Shown in pieces: positions 18,442 to 27,142 of a stretch of DNA of 64,000 bases. The DNA comes from Gemmatimonas sp. (GTDB lineage: Bacteria > Gemmatimonadota > Gemmatimonadetes > Gemmatimonadales > Gemmatimonadaceae). Under the pieces are notes generated by a model. That model made no database searches, had not been told where the DNA came from, and was given only the letters and a program-made list of their open reading frames with translations. The translations under genes were made by a program, and so were the position numbers. The first letter of the stretch is position 1. Each line of letters begins with the position of its first letter. The stretch spans positions 62,001 through 126,000 of the forward strand of contig NZ_JANPLK010000049.1 in NCBI RefSeq assembly GCF_031426495.1. Reading direction: 5' to 3'.

Positions 18442-19665
18442 TTAGACCCGCTCGATGATCATGGCGAAGCCCTGCCCCACGCCGATGCACATCGTGCACA
18501 GCGCATAGCGCCCGTTGCGACGCTGCAGCTCGCGCGCGGCGGTGAGCGCCAGGCGGGCGCCGCTCATGCCGAGCGGGTGACCGAGGGCGATCGCACCGCC
18601 ATTGGGGTTCACCCGCGCATCGTCGTCGGCGACACCGAGTTCTCGAAGACAGGCCAGCCCCTGCGCGGCGAAGGCTTCGTTCAGTTCGATCAGGTCGATC
18701 TGATCGAGCCGGAGCCCCGCTCTCGACAACGCCAATCGCGTGGAGGGCACCGGGCCCATCCCCATGATGCGCGGCTCCACGCCGGCCGCCGCACTCGACA
18801 CGATCCGCGCCATCGGCGTGAGGCCGTACTGCGACGCCGCCACGCCCGACGCGATCAGCAACGCCGCGGCGCCGTCGTTGAGGCCGCTGGCGTTACCCGC
18901 CGTGACCGAGCCCATGCCGTCGTGGCGGAACGCCGGCTTGAGCTTGGCGAGCGTCTGCATCGAGGTATCGGGGCGCAGGAACTCGTCCTGGGACACCACG
19001 ACCGCATCGCCCTTCCGCTGCGGGATCGACACCGACACGATCTCCTCGGCTAACCGTCCCTCGCGCTGTGCCGCCGCGGCTTTTTGCTGCGACCGTACGG
19101 CGAAGGCATCCTGATCATCGCGCGACACGCCGTACTGCGCCGCCACGTTCTCGGCCGTCTCACCCATCGAGTCGGTGCCGTGCAGCTGCTTCATCTTCGG
19201 ATTCACGAAGCGCCAGCCGAGGCTCGTGTCGAACAGCTGTACGTCGCGGGCGAAGGGCGTAGCGCCCTTCGACATCACGTACGGCGCGCGCGTCATGCTC
19301 TCCACACCTCCGGCGACATAAAGATCGCCTTCGCCGGCCTTGATGGCACGAGCCGCGCTCGCCACCGCGTTCAGCCCCGATGCGCACAATCGGTTCACCG
19401 TCTCACCGGGCACCGTGACCGGCAATCCGGCCAACAGCGACGCCATGCGCGCCACATTGCGGTTATCTTCGCCGGCCTGATTGGCGCAGCCGAGAATGAC
19501 ATCGGCGATCTGCGCCGGATCGAAGCTCGCCGAGGTCGCACTCACGCGCGCGAGCAGCGACACGATCGCGTGCGCCGCCAGATCGTCGGCGCGCACGGAA
19601 CTGAGCGCACCGCCAATGTTGCCGATGGGCGTACGTAGGCCTTCAATGATGAATGCGTCGTTCAT
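18442..19665 (-). CDS. paaJ: PaaJ: 3-oxoadipyl-CoA / 3-oxo-5,6-dehydrosuberyl-CoA thiolase
   Basis: This 407-residue thiolase should catalyse CoA-dependent cleavage in phenylacetate beta-oxidation, releasing acetyl-CoA. The nucleophile Cys94 is in NRLCASGLNAV, His363 in ALGHPLGMSGAR, and Cys393 in CTMCIGVGQG. Length and order fit the PcaF/PaaJ group. ATG 19665 begins MNDAFIIEGLRTPIG, the normal thiolase N terminus. paaI ends 10 bp upstream and paaY starts close downstream. Confidence 0.93.
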   Translation of the reverse strand: MNDAFIIEGLRTPIGNIGGALSSVRADDLAAHAIVSLLARVSATSASFDPAQIADVILGCANQAGEDNRNVARMASLLAGLPVTVPGETVNRLCASGLNAVASAARAIKAGEGDLYVAGGVESMTRAPYVMSKGATPFARDVQLFDTSLGWRFVNPKMKQLHGTDSMGETAENVAAQYGVSRDDQDAFAVRSQQKAAAAQREGRLAEEIVSVSIPQRKGDAVVVSQDEFLRPDTSMQTLAKLKPAFRHDGMGSVTAGNASGLNDGAAALLIASGVAASQYGLTPMARIVSSAAAGVEPRIMGMGPVPSTRLALSRAGLRLDQIDLIELNEAFAAQGLACLRELGVADDDARVNPNGGAIALGHPLGMSGARLALTAARELQRRNGRYALCTMCIGVGQGFAMIIERV

Positions 19666-19675
19666 GAGGTCCGGG

Positions 19676-20095
19676 TCACAGCTGATGAGGAGTCGCCGTA
19701 CGGTACACCGTGCCGCGAAAGTGTCCGACCAGTACGTCGGCCTGATTGCGAACGCTGACGTCGCAGAACGCCAGACGCTTCGTGGTGCTCTGTTCGACAG
19801 CGGTAGCGGTCAGCACATCACCCGGCCGCACGGCGACGGGAAAGCTGATGGAACAGTCGACGGCCACGCTTAGCATGCCACAGGCATTGGTGGCAAAGGC
19901 GAGCGCGCTATCGGCGAGCGAAAACATGATGCCGCCATGCGACGTGCCGAACCCGTTCACCATCTCGTCGCGAATGGTCATGCGCAGCACCGACGTGCCC
20001 ACCTTGGACTCGACGACCTCGATGCCGAGCCACTGCGAGTACAGATCTCGCGCCATCAACGTGTTGACGACGTCGACGGCTGAGGGCGTGCTCAC
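19676..20095 (-). CDS. paaI: PaaI: hydroxyphenylacetyl-CoA thioesterase
   Basis: The 139-residue single hotdog-fold protein contains GFGTSHGGIMFSLADSALAF, the PaaI active-site helix region. It probably hydrolyses stalled hydroxyphenylacetyl-CoA esters to recover CoA. The GTG start at 20095 overlaps the paaH stop by four bases (GTGA). The normal length for the family is about 130-150 residues. Confidence 0.9.
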   Translation of the reverse strand: MSTPSAVDVVNTLMARDLYSQWLGIEVVESKVGTSVLRMTIRDEMVNGFGTSHGGIMFSLADSALAFATNACGMLSVAVDCSISFPVAVRPGDVLTATAVEQSTTKRLAFCDVSVRNQADVLVGHFRGTVYRTATPHQL

Positions 20096-21309
20096 GAGTA
20101 CCGCCGCGGGTCGAGCAGTGACGCGCCGGCCTGAACGGCGCGGCGCAAGCGGATGCTCGGGCGATAGCGATCGTCGCCGGTTTCCGACTGCAGCACCTGC
20201 AACTGGGCCAGCACGTTGGGGGCACCGATCTCATCGCCCCACTGCAGCAGGCCACGGGGATAGTTCACGCCGGTGGTCATGGCGAGTTCGATATCCTGCA
20301 CCGACGCGAGCTGCAGATGCACCGCATCCACGGCTTCGTTCACGAGCATCGCCAGCACGCGATCCACGATGCGTTGCCCGAGGGCGGGATCGTCGTGAGG
20401 CGCCGGCGCCACCGCACCGTCGCGGTAGTCGTAGAACCCACGCTGGGTTTTCCGGCCCAGCCAACCGGCTTCCACCAGGCGCTGTTGGGCGTGCGACGGC
20501 CGATAGCGCGGATCGAGGAACATGCCTTCGAACACCGATCGTGTGACGGCGAAATTCACGTCGAGCCCGATGAAGTCCATGAGTTCGAACGGCCCCATGC
20601 GGAAGCCACCGATCGTACGCAGTGCCCAGTCGATGGTGGCGCAGTCGGCGATGCCTTCTTCGCGAATGCGCAGCGATTCACCGTAGAACGAGCGCGCCAC
20701 CCGATTCACCAGAAACCCGGGCGTGTCGGCGGCGAGAACCGTGGTCTTGTCCCACGCCGTCGCGAGTGCGCGCGCCTCGGCGATCACCGTGTCCGCCGTG
20801 GTGATCGCCGGAATGATCTCCACCAGCGGCATGATCGGCGCCGGGTTGAAGAAGTGGACGCCCACGACGCGCTTCGAGTGCGTACACGATCCGGCCAGGG
20901 CCGCAATCGACAGCGACGACGTATTCGACGCCAGGATGGCCGTCGGGGCCACGATCGCTTCGAGTGCGCGCAACAGCTGCTGCTTGGCCGCGAGCTGCTC
21001 GATGATCGCTTCGATCACGAATCCGCAGGGAGCGAAAGCGGAAAGCTGCTCCGGGCTCACACCATCCACGTACGAGATGCGCGCCAGCACGGCGTCGGCC
21101 TGCTCGCGCGTCATGCGCCCCTTCTCCACCTCGCGGCTCAACGCTTTCGTATGGCCCGACCGCGCGCGCGCGGTCGACGCGGCCTGGGCATCGGCGAGCA
21201 CCACGCTGTGTCCGTGTATGGCCGCGACCTGCGCGATCCCCGCGCCCATGGCGCCGGCACCGACCACGCCGACGACGGACTTCACCGTGTCCGTTGTCAT
21301 GTCGCTCAT
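20092..21309 (-). CDS. paaH: PaaH: 3-hydroxyadipyl-CoA dehydrogenase
   Basis: The 405-residue protein has an N-terminal NAD-binding Rossmann motif, GVVGAGAMGAGIAQVAA, then two 3-hydroxyacyl-CoA dehydrogenase C-terminal domains (around GPFELMDFIGLDVN and NEAVDAVHLQLASVQDIELAM). It should oxidise 3-hydroxyadipyl-CoA. It is shorter than some PaaH proteins of about 475 residues but has both C-terminal domains. Its start overlaps the paaG stop by four bases. Confidence 0.92.
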   Translation of the reverse strand: MSDMTTDTVKSVVGVVGAGAMGAGIAQVAAIHGHSVVLADAQAASTARARSGHTKALSREVEKGRMTREQADAVLARISYVDGVSPEQLSAFAPCGFVIEAIIEQLAAKQQLLRALEAIVAPTAILASNTSSLSIAALAGSCTHSKRVVGVHFFNPAPIMPLVEIIPAITTADTVIAEARALATAWDKTTVLAADTPGFLVNRVARSFYGESLRIREEGIADCATIDWALRTIGGFRMGPFELMDFIGLDVNFAVTRSVFEGMFLDPRYRPSHAQQRLVEAGWLGRKTQRGFYDYRDGAVAPAPHDDPALGQRIVDRVLAMLVNEAVDAVHLQLASVQDIELAMTTGVNYPRGLLQWGDEIGAPNVLAQLQVLQSETGDDRYRPSIRLRRAVQAGASLLDPRRYS

Positions 21310-22103
21310 GCGCCGCGGTACAGAGGCGCCCGCTTGTCGAGAAAGGCGCGCACGCCTTCTTCGTAGTCGGCCGTACGACCGGCTTCATGCATCGCGTTCG
21401 CCTCGACCTCGAGCTGTTCGTCGAGCGTATGCGAGAAGCTGGTCAGCATCGCGCGCTTGGTGAGACCGAAGCCGCGCGTGGCCTGCGTGGCCATCGAGGC
21501 GGCCATCGCCTGCACCGTCGCCATCAGCTCGGCCTTCGGCGCCACGTCCCAGATGAGTCCCCACTCTTTCGCCTTGAGGGCGGGAATCTTCTCGGCGAGG
21601 AAGAACATGCCCGTGGCGCGCTGCGTGCCCACCAGTCGCGGCACGAAGAATGTGCCACTGGTGTCAGGGATGAGACCGAGTTTTGCAAAGCTCTCCACGA
21701 AGCTGGTGTCGTCGGCCGCGATCGTGAGATCACAGGCGAAGGCCAGATTCGCGCCGGCGCCGGCGGCAATGCCGTTCACGGCGCACAACACCGGCTTCTC
21801 GATGGTGCGAATGGCACGGATGATCGGGTTGTAGCAGGTCCGCACGATCTCGCCGATATCCGGCATCGGTCCGTCGCCCTGCGGCAGCGCTTCGGCGAGA
21901 TCCTGACCGGCGCAGAAGCCACGACCGGAACCAGTCAGCACGATGGCGCGCACGGCGCTGTCGCTCGACGCATCGGTGAGCGCCGCATGCAACGCAGCCG
22001 CCATCTCGCGGTTGAAGCTGTTGAGGACGTCGGGGCGATTCAGCGTCAGGGTGAGGACACCTTCACGCTGGTCGATCAGGAGGGAGGGAGTGGGTGAGGA
22101 CAT
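21306..22103 (-). CDS. paaG: PaaG: 1,2-epoxyphenylacetyl-CoA isomerase
   Basis: This 265-residue crotonase-fold enzyme should convert ring-1,2-epoxyphenylacetyl-CoA to oxepin-CoA. Landmarks are LNRPDVLNSFN, SGRGFCAGQDLAE, NGIAAGAGANLAFACDL and GLIPDTSGTFFVPRLVG. ATG 22103 is used; ATG 22118 would add five residues, and the long upstream extension of this frame is a shadow of the divergent gene. It is the first gene of the paaGHIJYZ operon. Confidence 0.92.
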   Translation of the reverse strand: MSSPTPSLLIDQREGVLTLTLNRPDVLNSFNREMAAALHAALTDASSDSAVRAIVLTGSGRGFCAGQDLAEALPQGDGPMPDIGEIVRTCYNPIIRAIRTIEKPVLCAVNGIAAGAGANLAFACDLTIAADDTSFVESFAKLGLIPDTSGTFFVPRLVGTQRATGMFFLAEKIPALKAKEWGLIWDVAPKAELMATVQAMAASMATQATRGFGLTKRAMLTSFSHTLDEQLEVEANAMHEAGRTADYEEGVRAFLDKRAPLYRGA

Positions 22104-22260
22104 CTCTAAAAATACCATTCTCCCCGCGCGCGGGGGCCTCGAACGCGATTCACGGCTCCGTCCTCGAAATTGAACGTCCTGCACTCGCCAAGTGGGCTTC
22201 CTCGCGGTAGGATTGCCGTCAGCGACACGTTCGGGACCAACATCGGCCTGGAGTTCACGC

Positions 22261-22536
22261 ATGGACGTCACCGTTTTGAGCTGGCTACAGAGCATCGGCT
22301 GGAGCGCGTTCACTTGGGCGCTCGGCGGCGTGCTGCTGGTGAACGGCGTGGCCTTGCTCGCCTTCATCTGGAAGGGCGAGCGCTCGCTGGTGAACGCCTG
22401 GACCGGCCCGGTGCTCGCCATCAACATCGTGCTCGTCGCGATCGGCATCGGCGTACCGATGGTCACGTCGGTGGCGCGGCTGGCAATTATCGGGATGCGC
22501 GGCGTGATCCCCGGCATCTCGATGTCTTCGCAATGA
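22261..22536 (+). CDS. Small two-helix membrane protein
   Basis: The 91-residue product from ATG 22261 has two predicted membrane helices (about 15-38 and 49-72), with a basic/acidic loop KGERSLVNAW between them. I do not recognise a family. It is divergent from paaG and precedes the E1 dehydrogenase gene by 49 bp. The longer frame from 22192 lacks a good start. Confidence 0.6.
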   Translation: MDVTVLSWLQSIGWSAFTWALGGVLLVNGVALLAFIWKGERSLVNAWTGPVLAINIVLVAIGIGVPMVTSVARLAIIGMRGVIPGISMSSQ

Positions 22537-22585
22537 TGGCGGCTCCGCTCCCGATCTGGGGGCCTGTTCGGCAGATTAATAGGCT

Positions 22586-24724
22586 ATGCCTGCCAAGCCC
22601 GCTGTCCGGCCAGTCACCCGCGCCTCGTCTGCTTCACTGACGACTCCCCGCGCCGGGTTCGACTGGCGTCGCATCGCCTACGACACACTCGTGTCGCGCT
22701 CGCTCGACGAGGTCGAAGAGTCGACGAACAAGCTGCGCAATTCTGTGCCGCGTGAGCATCTGGTGCTCTACCAGTTCTCGGCGCGCGGCCACGACATGGC
22801 GCAAGTGATTCTGGGGTCGCTGATCGACGGCGTACACGACGGTGCCGGTGCGTATTACCGCTCGCGTCCGTTCCTGCTGTCGGTCGGCCTCTCGATTCCG
22901 GATGCGTTCGGCAGTCCACTCGGGCGCGCGGGCGGCTTCAGTGACGGTCGCGATATCGGGGTGGTGTGCAACCTGCCCAATCGCGCCGGGTGCACCGTCC
23001 TCCCGATGTCGGGCGACGTCGGCTCGCAGTACACGCCGGCCGCCGGATGGGCGCAGTCGATCACGTATCATCGCGACAGCTTGGGCGACGCGAGCTACGC
23101 CGGCTGCATGAGTGTCGCACTTGGCGGCGACGCGTCGGTGGCGACGAGCGGCTTCTGGGCATCGCTCACGATGGCGACCACGCTCAAGCTGCCGATGTTG
23201 TTCTACATCGAAGACAACGACCTCGGCATCAGTGTGCGTGGCGACATGCAGACGCCTGGTGGCGACATCGCGCGCAATCTCGCGTCATTCACGAATCTGT
23301 TTATCCGAAACGGTAGCGGCACCGACCCGCACGAAGCGGCCGGTCTGCTGCAGGAAGCGGTGGCGCACGTGCGCAGCGGCGAGGGGCCGGCACTGGTGCG
23401 GCTCACGGTTCCGCGCCTCTGCAGCCACTCGGGACCCGACAACCAGAAGGGCTATCGCACCGACGCCGAGCTCGCAGCCGATCAGGCGCGCGATCCACTG
23501 CCGAAGCTGCACGACTATCTCGTGCCCGCGTTCATGTCTGTGGCCGAGTGGGCGGAGCTTGAAGCGGAAGTGGCGCGTGACATCGCCGCCGGTCTCGATG
23601 AAGCGCGGGCGCGGGCCATCCCGAATCCCGCCACGATCGCACAGCACGTGATGGCCGACGAATCGCCCGATGTGGCGGAGGCGATGGGTGGATTGTCGCG
23701 CGCCGAGCGTGCCGCGCTGCCCAGCACCGAGATACCGAGCGACGACGGCGAATTGCTGCGTTACGCCGAAGCGATCCGTCGGACGTTGCGCCACGAGCTT
23801 GCCGTCAACCCAAAGGTCGTGGTGTTCGGCGAGGATGTTGGTCGCAAGGGTGGCGTTCACCTCGTAACGGAAGGGCTGCAGAAACAGTTTGGCAACGCAC
23901 GGGTGTTCGACACGAGCCTGTCGGAAGAAGGCATCATTGGTCGCGCGGTGGCGATGGCGATCAGTGGCTTGATGCCGGTGGCCGAGATTCAGTTCCGGAA
24001 GTACGCCGATCCGGCCACAGAACAGCTGAACAACACCGGCACGATGCGGTGGCGTACGGCCAACCGATTTGCCGCGCCGATCGTGGTCCGTATGCCGGGC
24101 GGATTCGGTAAGGATGTTGGCGATCCGTGGCACAGCCTCAGCGACGAAGTGCGCTTTGCGCACGCGTATGGCTGGCAGGTGGCGATGCCCTCGAACGCGG
24201 CCGATGCGGTGGGTTTGCTGCGCGCCGCGATGCGGAGCCCCAACCCGACCATTTTCTTCGAGCACCGGTCGTTGCTGATGACCGGCGACGGCAGCGCCCG
24301 CTATCCGGGCGACGACTACGTGGTGCCTTTCGGCAAGGCGCGCATGGTCCGGGAAGGCACCGACCTCACGGTGGTGTCGTGGAGTGCCATGGTGCACCGA
24401 TGCAACGAGGCGGCGGAATCGTTCGGTGATCGGGTCGAGTTAATTGATCTTCGTACCATCTCGCCGTGGGACCGGCAGTCGGTGCTTGCCTCGGTGCGGA
24501 AGACGGGCCGCTGCCTGATCGTGCACGAAGACAACATCACGGCCGGCTTTGGCGCCGAGATCGCCAGCGTGCTCGCGCAGGAGGCGTTCTGGCATCTCGA
24601 CGCGCCGGTACGTCGGCTCGCCCCAATGGATATCCCGGTCCCGTATCACACGGTGCTACTGGACGCCGTCGTCCCCGGTGTGGAGTCGATCCAGGCCGAG
24701 ATCGAGTCGCTGCTGGGCGTGTAA
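22586..24724 (+). CDS. Fused E1 alpha/beta 2-oxoacid (branched-chain) dehydrogenase
   Basis: The 712-residue protein is one chain holding both E1 halves. Residues about 25-380 are E1 alpha with the thiamine-diphosphate motif GGDASVATSGFW, ending near YIEDNDLGIS. Residues about 385-712 are E1 beta, with VVVFGEDVGRKGGVHLVTEGL and MPVAEIQFRKYADPATEQL. It should decarboxylate 2-oxoacids such as 2-oxoisovalerate and pass the acyl group to a lipoyl E2. No E2 or E3 gene lies in the window, so partners are elsewhere. Pyruvate as substrate cannot be excluded. Confidence 0.88.
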   Translation: MPAKPAVRPVTRASSASLTTPRAGFDWRRIAYDTLVSRSLDEVEESTNKLRNSVPREHLVLYQFSARGHDMAQVILGSLIDGVHDGAGAYYRSRPFLLSVGLSIPDAFGSPLGRAGGFSDGRDIGVVCNLPNRAGCTVLPMSGDVGSQYTPAAGWAQSITYHRDSLGDASYAGCMSVALGGDASVATSGFWASLTMATTLKLPMLFYIEDNDLGISVRGDMQTPGGDIARNLASFTNLFIRNGSGTDPHEAAGLLQEAVAHVRSGEGPALVRLTVPRLCSHSGPDNQKGYRTDAELAADQARDPLPKLHDYLVPAFMSVAEWAELEAEVARDIAAGLDEARARAIPNPATIAQHVMADESPDVAEAMGGLSRAERAALPSTEIPSDDGELLRYAEAIRRTLRHELAVNPKVVVFGEDVGRKGGVHLVTEGLQKQFGNARVFDTSLSEEGIIGRAVAMAISGLMPVAEIQFRKYADPATEQLNNTGTMRWRTANRFAAPIVVRMPGGFGKDVGDPWHSLSDEVRFAHAYGWQVAMPSNAADAVGLLRAAMRSPNPTIFFEHRSLLMTGDGSARYPGDDYVVPFGKARMVREGTDLTVVSWSAMVHRCNEAAESFGDRVELIDLRTISPWDRQSVLASVRKTGRCLIVHEDNITAGFGAEIASVLAQEAFWHLDAPVRRLAPMDIPVPYHTVLLDAVVPGVESIQAEIESLLGV

Positions 24725-24733
24725 TGGCTCATG

Positions 24734-24752
24734 GGGGTCGCCTGACGACCCC
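24734..24752 (+). terminator. Short GC hairpin after E1 gene
   Basis: GGGGTCG (24734-24740) and CGACCCC (24746-24752) can pair around a CCTGA loop, 10 bp after the E1 stop. No U-run follows, so termination is only a possibility. The remaining space to 24916 holds further GGTCCC/GGGACC words and presumably the ompA promoter. Confidence 0.35.
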
Positions 24753-24916
24753 GACCATATCACCGCTGGTCCCGGTCCCAATGACCGCCGGGACCAACTG
24801 TGACGTATCGCACCGCTCCCATATGTCTTACGATTCAGTCGCCCTGCCCGGACAATTCCCTGGCGGGCGACCGGGCTATTGCTGTTCCCGTTCTTTGGCA
24901 CTTACCACAGGATTCT

Positions 24917-26497
24917 ATGACAAAACGACTGATCGGTCTCTCGCTGCTGACGGCGATGGCGGCGGTCCCCACGGCCCAGGCGCAAAACCTCGGCGAACGC
25001 ATCGAAGTGGGTGTGTTCGGGCAGTACACCAAGATCGACGACAAGCTTCGCATCGATAACGTGGCCGGTATCGGCGCGCGCGCGGGTCTCTCCGTCTACA
25101 AGTGGTTGGGTGTCGAAGGTGACATTCAGGTCGGCAGCACGAAGGCCAACCGTGCCCCGAACGAAGACATCACCTATCGCCCGTTCCGCGGTCTGGCCAC
25201 CATGACCGTTCCGTTCGTCCCGTCCAAGAAAGCGGCCCTGGTGCTCGGTGCCGGCTACGTGAACTCGGTGTACGCGGGCCGGAGCACGGCGAACGAATAC
25301 GAGGAGGGCTTCTCGGCGCTCGTCGGTTTGAAGCTGTGCGGCAGCGGAAAGTGGGGCGCTCGTCTGGACGGCATCATGGACAACAATCCGTCGCCGAACG
25401 AGCAGAACCTCGAGGGCACGTCGCGCAACTTCGGCATCCGTGCCGGCGTGACGTATGCGCTGCGCGGCGGCTGCGCGTCGGTCGAGCAGTTCGACTGGGC
25501 GCTCAAGATCGATCCGGCCACGGCCACGATCAATCGCGGCAGCAATCGTCAGTTCGCGCTGTCGGCCGCCGACATGAAGGCGCGTCCGATTGAGATGCGG
25601 AAGGTGATGAACCTGACGTGCTCGTCGAGCGATGCGTCGGTGGCAACGGTGGACAACACTGCGAAGGTGACGGCCGTGAAGAACGGCACCGCCACCATCA
25701 CGTGCAAGGGCATCGTCAAGAAGATCGAGCGTTCGGCCTCGAGCACGGTCACGGTTCCGGCGCCGGCGTGGAATCTCACGCTCACGCCGACCAGCGGTTC
25801 GACGGATGTCGGCAAGACGCTCTCGTTCGCGTCGAAGGCCACCGACGCCGATAACGTCGATCTCGGCGCGATCACGTGGAGCTCGGCCAACGCGTCGATC
25901 GCGTCGGTCAGCAACGGCACGGTGACGTGTAACGCCGCCGGCAGCACGACCATCACGGTCACCAAGACCGCCTACGGCACCACGCAGACGCAGTCGGCGA
26001 CGGTGGCATGCAAGGCGCTTCCGGCGGCGCGTGTCGCGCTCGACGAGACGCTGTTCAACTTCGACAAGGCCGTCGTGCTGAAGTCGGGTATGGACACGCT
26101 CAAGGTCGTGCTCGACGCCATGAAGCGCATCCCGACGCTCCGTATTTCGGTGGAAGGACACACCGACTGGTACGGCGACGAAGGGTATAACAACAATCTC
26201 GCCAAGACGCGCGCCGCCGCCGTGATGGCGACGCTGCTCAAGCTCGCCGGCCCTGACGCCGCGTCGATCAAAGATCGCATTGTGTCGTCGAGCTTCGGCG
26301 AACAGTGCATCATCGCGCCGAATGGCGACGCCGATCCCGGCCCGCCGCGTCCGCGTGTCTCGGCGGCCAACAAGACCGCCCAGGCGCCGAACCGTCGCGT
26401 GGAGATCTGGCAGCTCCTGGACGGCAAGGGTGCGCCGAGCGCCTGCCGCTCAGCCGACGAGCGCGCGGGTCACGTGCCGTTTGGTGACCTGAAGTAG
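24917..26497 (+). CDS. OmpA family protein with beta-barrel and Big-like domains
   Basis: ATG 24917 follows an AGGA site and starts a signal peptide ending AQAQ; the product is 526 residues. Residues about 24-190 look like an outer-membrane beta-barrel (FGQYTKIDDKLRIDNVAGIGAR). Residues about 195-370 hold two Big2-like immunoglobulin domains, each with a SSASIASV-type core. The C-terminal OmpA domain (about 375-510; FNFDKAVVLKSG, VEGHTDWYGDEGYNNNLAKTR) has the Asp and Arg peptidoglycan ligands and a Pro-rich insertion before NRRVEIW. It should tether outer membrane to cell wall. Confidence 0.88.
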   Translation: MTKRLIGLSLLTAMAAVPTAQAQNLGERIEVGVFGQYTKIDDKLRIDNVAGIGARAGLSVYKWLGVEGDIQVGSTKANRAPNEDITYRPFRGLATMTVPFVPSKKAALVLGAGYVNSVYAGRSTANEYEEGFSALVGLKLCGSGKWGARLDGIMDNNPSPNEQNLEGTSRNFGIRAGVTYALRGGCASVEQFDWALKIDPATATINRGSNRQFALSAADMKARPIEMRKVMNLTCSSSDASVATVDNTAKVTAVKNGTATITCKGIVKKIERSASSTVTVPAPAWNLTLTPTSGSTDVGKTLSFASKATDADNVDLGAITWSSANASIASVSNGTVTCNAAGSTTITVTKTAYGTTQTQSATVACKALPAARVALDETLFNFDKAVVLKSGMDTLKVVLDAMKRIPTLRISVEGHTDWYGDEGYNNNLAKTRAAAVMATLLKLAGPDAASIKDRIVSSSFGEQCIIAPNGDADPGPPRPRVSAANKTAQAPNRRVEIWQLLDGKGAPSACRSADERAGHVPFGDLK

Positions 26498-26515
26498 ACG
26501 AACAACAACTGCAAC

Positions 26516-26621
26516 CTCCCTAGTGAGCAGGGGGGAGGGTATCAGGAAGGAGGGTGCAGGAACCGCGAGCGGTTCACCTGCTTCCTGCCCCCTGATACCC
26601 TCCCCCCTGCTCACTAGGGAG
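26516..26621. terminator. 106-bp near-perfect inverted repeat between convergent genes
   Basis: Arms of 31 bp at 26516-26546 and 26591-26621 are perfect inverted copies, beginning CTCCCTAGTGAGCAGG and ending CCTGCTCACTAGGGAG. The inner segment folds further through GCAGG/CCTGC and AACCG/CGGTT around a CGAG loop. GTTTT follows on the plus strand. It sits between ompA (stop 26497) and paaD (stop 26644), so it probably terminates both. It is much longer than an ordinary intrinsic terminator. Confidence 0.75.
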
Positions 26622-26643
26622 TTTTCAGTCCAGAGATTTCAGT

Positions 26644-27132
26644 TCAGAGTGCCTTGAACTCGTCAAACGGCTGCCGACACGAATGACATACGTGAATCGC
26701 CTTGCACGCCGTGCTGCCGAACTCACTTTGCAGGCGCGTGTCATTCGAGCGGCAGAACGGACACTGCACCGCCACGCGTGAGCGTGTGAGCGTAATCAGT
26801 CCCTGCGGTTCGGCGCGCCCTGGCGGCGCGATGCCGTAGGCGCGGAGCTTTTCGCGCGCGTCGGGGCCGATCCAATCGGTGGTCCACGCCGGCGAGAGCA
26901 CGAGCTTCACGTGCACATCGTGCACACCGCGAGCGACCAACGCCGTGCGGATGTCGGCTTCGATTTCGCGCATGGCCGGACATCCCGAGTACGTCGGCGT
27001 GATCGTGATCGTGACCGCGTCGTTCTGAATGGCGACGTCACGCACGATGCCCAGCTCAACAACGCTGATGACCGGGACCTCGGGGTCCATCACCGTGTTG
27101 AGGACCCCGTATATCTCGTTGGGACTCAGCAT
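26644..27132 (-). CDS. paaD: PaaD: phenylacetyl-CoA epoxidase maturation/accessory subunit
   Basis: The 162-residue protein has an N-terminal MIP18/DUF59 domain (VMDPEVPVISVVELGIVRDV, TPTYSGCPAM) and a C-terminal zinc-ribbon-like CPFC plus CHSC. PaaD is linked to iron-sulfur or metal-site assembly for the epoxidase. It is last in paaABCD; no paaE follows, since the next feature is the large hairpin at 26516-26621. Confidence 0.93.
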   Translation of the reverse strand: MLSPNEIYGVLNTVMDPEVPVISVVELGIVRDVAIQNDAVTITITPTYSGCPAMREIEADIRTALVARGVHDVHVKLVLSPAWTTDWIGPDAREKLRAYGIAPPGRAEPQGLITLTRSRVAVQCPFCRSNDTRLQSEFGSTACKAIHVCHSCRQPFDEFKAL

Positions 27133-27142
27133 GCGTGGCGGC

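Noticed and set aside
24771..24800. GGGACCAACT word like that at the plug-only promoter
   Set aside because: One 10-bp match in a GC-rich spacer without a palindrome partner; not enough to call an operator.
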